Shown here piece by piece: positions 59,456 to 64,000 of a DNA stretch of 64,000 bases. The DNA is taken from assembly GCA_963749415.1 (NCBI GenBank), contig CAVVMG010000001.1:1364001-1428000 (forward strand), in the 5' to 3' direction. Both the position numbers and the translations under genes were made by a program. The notes beneath the pieces are model-generated. The model searched no databases, was not told where the DNA came from, and worked only from the letters and a program-made list of their open reading frames with translations. Every line of letters starts with the position of its first letter. Within the stretch, counting starts at the first letter, position 1. This DNA is from JALYNX01 sp963749415 (GTDB lineage Bacteria > Actinomycetota > Acidimicrobiia > Spongiisociales > ZC4RG35).

Positions 59456-62400
59456 TCAGCGCCCCCGGTTCTGTCGAAACCCGCCCAGGTCCGCGCCCGC
59501 CGAACGTCCTGCGAGCCGGCGGTGCGCCTGCACCTCTTCGACGAACGCCCGCCGAACCTCGGGGTCGGTGATGCGCGCCGAGGTCTTCTCGACATAGGCC
59601 CTTGCCAGGTCGATCAGCTCGGCGGCGGTGACTTCGTCGGCAGCACCGACCGCCGTGTGGCAGGACAGCAAGGCTGCCACCGGCTCCTCGATGCCGTCGG
59701 CGCCGTAGCTGCGAAAGTGGTCTAGGACCTCGTCGACCAGCTTGCGCGCCTCGTCGTCCCGGCCCTGCCCGGCCACTACCTCGGCGAGACCGGCACGGGC
59801 CTCGACCAGCCTTCCCCTGCTCCCCAGCTCCTCGTGCAACTCGAGAGCGCGACGGTAGTTGCTCTCGGCTTCGGCCAGGTTGCCGGCGCCGCCGTCGAGC
59901 CGGGCGAGCATGGTCAGCGAGGCGGCGAGTTCGTGGCTCAGGCCTGCCGCAGAAGCCATCGCAACGGCCTGTTCGGCGAACGCCCGAGCGGATGCGGTTT
60001 CGCCGTGCGCAGCCACCGCCTGGGCGAGCTGCTCGATGGTCTGCGACTCGCCTTGCTGGTCCCCCTCCTCCACGAATAGGCGTCGCGACTCCGTGAGATA
60101 TTCGGCCGCCAGCTCCACGCGTCCGGTGCGGAGGGCGATGTAGCCGAGGCCCTGGAACGAGGCGGCTTCACCCTCGAGGTCTTCGATCTGGCGGGCGATC
60201 TCCATTGTGCGCTGGTAGGCCGCCCACGCGGTGTCGTAGTCGTGCTGGGCGAGGGCGACCAGCGCCAGGTTGTTGAGTACCCGGTTCTCGCCGACCCGAT
60301 CTCCCATCGCCTTCTTGGCGGCCAGTGCCTGTTCCAGGGACGATCGTGCCACCTCGTATTCCTCACGGTCGTACGCCAGGATGCCCATGCTGTTGAGCAC
60401 CCGACTCAAGCCGGCGCGGCCTCCGACTCGTCGCCAGGCTCGCGCGCTCTCTCGGTAATCGGCTTCGGCGTCGTCGTATCGGCCGAGGTAGTGCTGGGCG
60501 ACACCCCGGTTGTGCTGGACGTCAGCGGCGATGGAGTCGATCCCGGCGCGACCGGCCAGGTCCAGCGCTTGGGTGAGGACAGGTACCGCCTCGGCGGGGC
60601 TGCCTTGGCCCCAGAGGGCGGTACCAAGTGCCAGGAGCGCCTGGGCCGCCGCCTCGTCATCGCCGATGCTGAGGGTCATCTCGACGGCTCTGCGGGCGTG
60701 GGCCTCGGCGTCACCCTGGCGGCCCATGTCGGTCGCCTGACGAGAGCGACGCAGCTCGACATCGATCCGTTTCAGGGGGTCATCCAGCACGTCGGCCAGC
60801 TCGGCGAGCGTGTCCAGGTCGCCGGTCTCGGCGGCACGGTCACCGATGATGTGGTGGATCTCCTGGAGGGCGCTTACCACCTCGAATCGGAGCTCGACGT
60901 CGGAATCGTCGGCTAGGTCGGCGGAGCGGTCGAGTTGTGCCAGGGCCTCGGCGTTGGCGTACCTCGAGGCCGCGGCCCGACCCGCCCGCAGGTACCAGAG
61001 GGCGGCCGAGCTTCCGTCCTCGGCGGCCTCGTAGTGGGCGGCGATCAAGGTGGCGAACTCCTCGGCGCGCTTGGTGGACTCGACCACTGAGGCAAGCCAG
61101 GTAGCCGCCCGCGCGTGGTAGTCCCTTCGGTAACGGCGCAGCACCGACTGGTAGGCGACGTCGCGGAGCACGGCATGCTTGAAGACGTATTCGGCGGCGT
61201 CTGCAATGCTCGACGCCTCCCGGCCGTACACCAGTTCTCGTACTCGCAACGCGTTCAGCGACTCCTCGATCCCGCTGCCGTCGGCGTCCTCTCCGAGTGC
61301 GACCACTGCCCGGTCCCAGAAGCTTCGCCCGATCACGGCGGCGCGGTGAAGCACGGACTTCTCCTCGGGCGTTAGGGAGTCGATCCTCGCCTGGAGGACG
61401 CCGACCAGGGTTTCGGGCACCCGTACCGTGGGTAGGCGGTCCTGGGCGACGGTCCAGGCGTGGGGGCTCTTCACGATCACGCCGTCCTCGATGAGCATCT
61501 TGACCAGCTCCTCGACGTGGAAAGGGTTTCCCTCGGCAGCGCTCACCACCGTGTCGCGCAGATCGCGGGGGAGATCGGGGATCTTGGCCAGGATGTCGGT
61601 GACCAGTCGACGGCTTTCCAGAGTCCTGAGAGGGCGCAGGTCGATCCGCTGGTGTCGGGGCTCACCCGCCTGCCACTGCGGACGGCGGACCTGGAACGCT
61701 GGACGGGCGCCGCACACGAGAAGCATCCGCCGGCTCCCCGGCTCGGCGACCAACCGGGCCGCGAGGTCGAGTGAGGGGTCGTCGGCCCAGTGGATGTCGT
61801 CGAGGACCACCACTACCGGGTCCGCGGAAGCCAGCCCGGCGGCCCACTCGAGGAATGCGGCGGTGCCCAGCTCGTGAACGGCGTGAGCCTCCAGGTCGGT
61901 GGGAAGGGACTTGGCGCCCACCTCGAACCCGAGTAGGTAGCCGATCAAGGCGGCGCGGTCCTCGTCGAGCCCGAGCGTGGCCGAGGCGGGAGCGGCGACT
62001 CCGAGCCCGGTAGACAGCTTTTTTCCGACCACGCCCGGAGGATCGGTGTCGAGGATCTCGAACCGGCCGGCGACGGTGTCGCGGATCAGCGAGAAGGCGT
62101 CGTGTTCCGTGCCCTGGCGGGCCCGTCCCTGGATGAAGACGATCTCGTCAGGGAGCAGGTCGAGCCAGGTTGCGAACTCGTCGAGCAGGCGTGACTTCCC
62201 CATACCGGCCTCGCCGACGATCGTGACCAAGCAAGGGTCTCCTTCGGAGGCGGCAAGGTAGGCGTCGCGGAGCCGCTCTAGCTCGGCCTCCCGCCCCACC
62301 ATCGGGTTTTCCACCCCCTCGACGCCGCGGGTCGGGGCACGAAACGCTCGGGGCCTGGCCCGTTCCACCACATAGGCGCGGACGGGCTCCTTCTTTCCCT

Positions 62401-63061
62401 TCAGGGCGAGTGGCGCCACCTCGCGGACATCGAAGACCCCGCGGACATGCCGAAAGGTGGAGTGGGCTATGAGGATACCGTTGACTGGCGCCTCCGCCTG
62501 CAGTCGGGACGCCACGTTGATCGGGTCGCCGACGGCGATCCACTCCTCTTGGGGACGGTCGCCCACCGCGCCGATGACGACCTCACCGGTGTTGATCCCC
62601 ACACGCATCTCAAGCGTCGGTCCTCCCTCGTCGGCGAGCGCGTCGTTGAGCACGTCCAACGATGCCACCATGTCGAGAGCAGCGAGGATGGCCCGCTCCG
62701 GGTCGTCCTCCTGTGCCTGCCTCATCCCGAACACGGCCATTACCGCGTCGCCGATGAACTTCGCGACGACACCGCCTCGTCCCTCGATGGTCGCCGTCCA
62801 GGCGGCGAAGTAGCGGTCGACGACGGTGCGCACGTCCTCGGGGTCCAACCGCTCTGACATGGCGGTGAAGCCGACGAGATCGGCGAAGAGCGTGGTCACA
62901 AGCTTGCGCTCCTCGGTCACGGGGGACTGGAGCTGGGCTATGCGCTCCACCAGCGGTCGGAGCCCGGCATCGACAACCTCGTCTCCCAGCTTCGCGCGCT
63001 GAGCCTCCAGGGCGGCGACGGCGGCGCGGAGGCGGTCGCGCTCCTCGGCGGACCCAGTCAA
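59456..63061 (-). CDS. Class III nucleotide cyclase / AAA ATPase / TPR protein
   Basis: This protein of about 1,201 residues has a short N-terminal coiled coil, a class III cyclase domain (about 52-235), an AAA_16-type ATPase (Walker A VGEAGMGKS near 283-291, Walker B VVVVLDDIHWADD) and about 500 residues of TPR repeats; no DNA-binding domain ends it. Cyclase residues Asp61, Lys101, Asp105, Asn182 and Arg186 are all present, so cAMP or another cyclic nucleotide could be made. TTG 63061 (GGTGGA upstream) is my start; ATG 63139 and GTG 63175 are alternatives. It is the sole cargo of island 2, which suggests a sensor that fires on a threat, but this is inference. Confidence 0.78.
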   Translation of the reverse strand: MTGSAEERDRLRAAVAALEAQRAKLGDEVVDAGLRPLVERIAQLQSPVTEERKLVTTLFADLVGFTAMSERLDPEDVRTVVDRYFAAWTATIEGRGGVVAKFIGDAVMAVFGMRQAQEDDPERAILAALDMVASLDVLNDALADEGGPTLEMRVGINTGEVVIGAVGDRPQEEWIAVGDPINVASRLQAEAPVNGILIAHSTFRHVRGVFDVREVAPLALKGKKEPVRAYVVERARPRAFRAPTRGVEGVENPMVGREAELERLRDAYLAASEGDPCLVTIVGEAGMGKSRLLDEFATWLDLLPDEIVFIQGRARQGTEHDAFSLIRDTVAGRFEILDTDPPGVVGKKLSTGLGVAAPASATLGLDEDRAALIGYLLGFEVGAKSLPTDLEAHAVHELGTAAFLEWAAGLASADPVVVVLDDIHWADDPSLDLAARLVAEPGSRRMLLVCGARPAFQVRRPQWQAGEPRHQRIDLRPLRTLESRRLVTDILAKIPDLPRDLRDTVVSAAEGNPFHVEELVKMLIEDGVIVKSPHAWTVAQDRLPTVRVPETLVGVLQARIDSLTPEEKSVLHRAAVIGRSFWDRAVVALGEDADGSGIEESLNALRVRELVYGREASSIADAAEYVFKHAVLRDVAYQSVLRRYRRDYHARAATWLASVVESTKRAEEFATLIAAHYEAAEDGSSAALWYLRAGRAAASRYANAEALAQLDRSADLADDSDVELRFEVVSALQEIHHIIGDRAAETGDLDTLAELADVLDDPLKRIDVELRRSRQATDMGRQGDAEAHARRAVEMTLSIGDDEAAAQALLALGTALWGQGSPAEAVPVLTQALDLAGRAGIDSIAADVQHNRGVAQHYLGRYDDAEADYRESARAWRRVGGRAGLSRVLNSMGILAYDREEYEVARSSLEQALAAKKAMGDRVGENRVLNNLALVALAQHDYDTAWAAYQRTMEIARQIEDLEGEAASFQGLGYIALRTGRVELAAEYLTESRRLFVEEGDQQGESQTIEQLAQAVAAHGETASARAFAEQAVAMASAAGLSHELAASLTMLARLDGGAGNLAEAESNYRRALELHEELGSRGRLVEARAGLAEVVAGQGRDDEARKLVDEVLDHFRSYGADGIEEPVAALLSCHTAVGAADEVTAAELIDLARAYVEKTSARITDPEVRRAFVEEVQAHRRLAGRSAGADLGGFRQNRGR

Positions 63062-63336
63062 AGGGTGGGATCCACCATGTAGGGGATCAAGGCGACGAAA
63101 AAACGGCGCGGCGCCGAGTTGGGTGCACGGGCGAAACATACTCGTGTGTCGAAACACGCAGCCCAGCGAATGCACGGTCGAAAGTCACTGCCAGCCAGAC
63201 CGAATAGGACGTAGGCTGACTTTGGCTGAGACAGGCCGCCAGGTCTCACTACGTCTCGCGTCGCTCGTACCACAGACGTACCACAGAACCGCTAGCCCAT
63301 GCCGTTTCCCCTGGTCAACGGGTTTTGACCGCATGT

Positions 63337-63379
63337 TTCGCAACGAGGAAGTCACGGGTTCAAATCCCGTCAGCTCCAC
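63337..63379 (+). repeat. Attachment site att3, diverged copy
   Basis: This 43-base copy runs from TTCGCAACGAGG to CAGCTCCAC and differs from att1 by GGGGG to GGAAG. The divergence suggests it is the oldest junction, or that it came from a different tRNA-Ala allele. Confidence 0.75.
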
Positions 63380-63479
63380 AAGTTCACCCGAGACTGCACA
63401 GCCCTCCTTAGCGAGCTGCTTACAGGGCTTCTATCGTTTGGTGGTCGTCTTCTGTCAGGCTTTTGCCGTTTCTTCCACC

Positions 63480-63498
63480 GCCCCTACGGGGGGCTTTC
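63480..63498. terminator. Short hairpin, possible terminator
   Basis: GCCCC (63480-63484) pairs with GGGGC (63490-63494) around TACGG, followed by TTTC. Confidence 0.35.
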
Positions 63499-63633
63499 GC
63501 CGTACCTGTGACCTCTGTGTTTTGATTGCCGGCCTGTGCCGCCCAGCCAGATTGTGGTCTCGGACCTGGACATCCTTGAGATGTCACCGGTGACACTGGG
63601 TGAGCACGCCGTCGGTGCTGTGAGCGCGCTGGG

Positions 63634-64000
63634 CTACGTCTGATAGTGAGGGAGGACTTTGCCGTCCTTTACGTAGGTCGGCGCTTCGGTGACCTCGTAT
63701 GCGTGGAGGGCGGAGACGAACTCGGACAGCTTGCCTGAGAGCGTCGCGATCTCTCCACTACCGAAGAACGCCCTCAGGACGTTGGTATCGGTGAAGCCGA
63801 GGATCAGTGAGGCGTCGAACTGCTGTTCGGTCGGGTTGTCATGCGCGACGTTCGGCGTGTCCCAGAGCTTTTCGATCCAGGGCATGAAGACCTGGGTTCG
63901 GAGTTCTGATAGCGCCCTTGTGTTGACGAGAGCGGGAACTAGCTCGTTCCTGATGTGTGTCCGGAAAGCACCGGTTTTGACGTCTCCCCGCCTGCGGAGA
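63634..64000 (-). CDS. Hypothetical protein, 3' part only (runs off the window)
   Basis: The open frame continues to the window edge, giving at least 121 C-terminal residues and including an in-frame ATG at 63885 that is not the true start. Readable stretches are GAFRTHIRNELVPALVNTRA, QVFMPWIEKLWDTPN and FGSGEIATLSGKLSEFVSAL. The shape could fit a dimeric alpha-beta barrel, but I cannot name it. Confidence 0.5.
   Translation of the reverse strand, partial: LRRRGDVKTGAFRTHIRNELVPALVNTRALSELRTQVFMPWIEKLWDTPNVAHDNPTEQQFDASLILGFTDTNVLRAFFGSGEIATLSGKLSEFVSALHAYEVTEAPTYVKDGKVLPHYQT

Larger units (their letters stand above)
59354..63379. mobile_element. Island 2: single-cargo element between att2 and att3
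   Basis: This 4.0-kb segment between two copies of the tRNA-Ala 3' end holds one large gene, the cyclase-AAA-TPR protein. No integrase is seen. It may have been moved by another element's recombinase, or be the remainder of a larger insertion. Confidence 0.6.
63062..63633. other. Intergenic region carrying att3, arm-like repeats and a terminator
   Basis: No convincing protein gene is seen. The decamer CGTACCACAG occurs twice near 63266-63290 and may be integrase arm sites. att3 follows at 63337 and a hairpin at 63480. Confidence 0.4.

Noticed and set aside
1..64000. CRISPR arrays or cas genes
   Set aside because: No regularly spaced repeat series and no Cas-like protein was seen on either strand.

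Overview
The window is GC-rich, tightly packed chromosomal DNA of an actinomycete-like bacterium. The clues are GTG/TTG starts, many 4-bp stop/start overlaps, an F420-type luciferase-like oxidoreductase, a class E sortase, cyclase-STAND-TPR proteins, and the order galU-moeA-moaC followed by a SepX/GlpR-like gene. A deep-branching actinobacterial class such as Acidimicrobiia is my best guess, but no rRNA or ribosomal protein gene is present to test it.

Layout. 1-3412: cobalamin uptake operon (lipoprotein, permease, ATPase, corrinoid adenosyltransferase) behind the 3' end of a probable B12 riboswitch. 3406-17002: mixed housekeeping genes (cyclase-STAND regulator, winged-helix protein, PPi-type phosphofructokinase, APH-like kinase, frameshifted DUF885 hydrolase, flavin reductase, LysM/M23 hydrolase, LLM oxidoreductase, gamma-glutamyltransferase). 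17003-20121: a long structured leader with a possible 29-residue peptide, then two overlapping membrane HD-domain genes. 20152-22823: DUF5317, enoyl-CoA hydratase-like, sortase E and TlpA-like genes. 22816-27507: iron-sulfur block (aconitase, SufR-like regulator, Mrp/NBP35 ATPase). 27507-29192: small membrane proteins. 29207-46107: polyamine/amine gene block (FAD oxidoreductase, two class III aminotransferases, amidohydrolase, PotABCD transporter, C45 peptidase, two acetyltransferases, agmatinase, MFS protein, aldehyde dehydrogenase). 46104-53305: dapB, SnoaL-like, uppP, SAF-like, FmdB-like, plsY, galU, moeA, moaC, SepX/GlpR-like and a bacterial translin homologue.

53420-63379 is accessory DNA. 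A complete tRNA-Ala(CGC) gene is followed by two tandem islands. Its 3' 47 bases recur exactly at 59307-59353 and, with changes, at 63337-63379. Island 1 carries a DUF433/DUF5615 toxin-antitoxin pair, an M15 peptidase, a CorA fragment, CsbD, tiny membrane proteins, a three-gene unknown operon and only the C-terminal part of a tyrosine recombinase. Island 2 carries essentially one gene, a 1,201-residue class III cyclase-AAA-TPR protein with intact cyclase residues. I regard this as the best candidate for an undescribed signalling or defence system here.

Other structure: a three-copy palindromic repeat, short-spaced TANNNT promoters consistent with leaderless transcripts, and three genes each broken by one extra base, which may be sequence errors.
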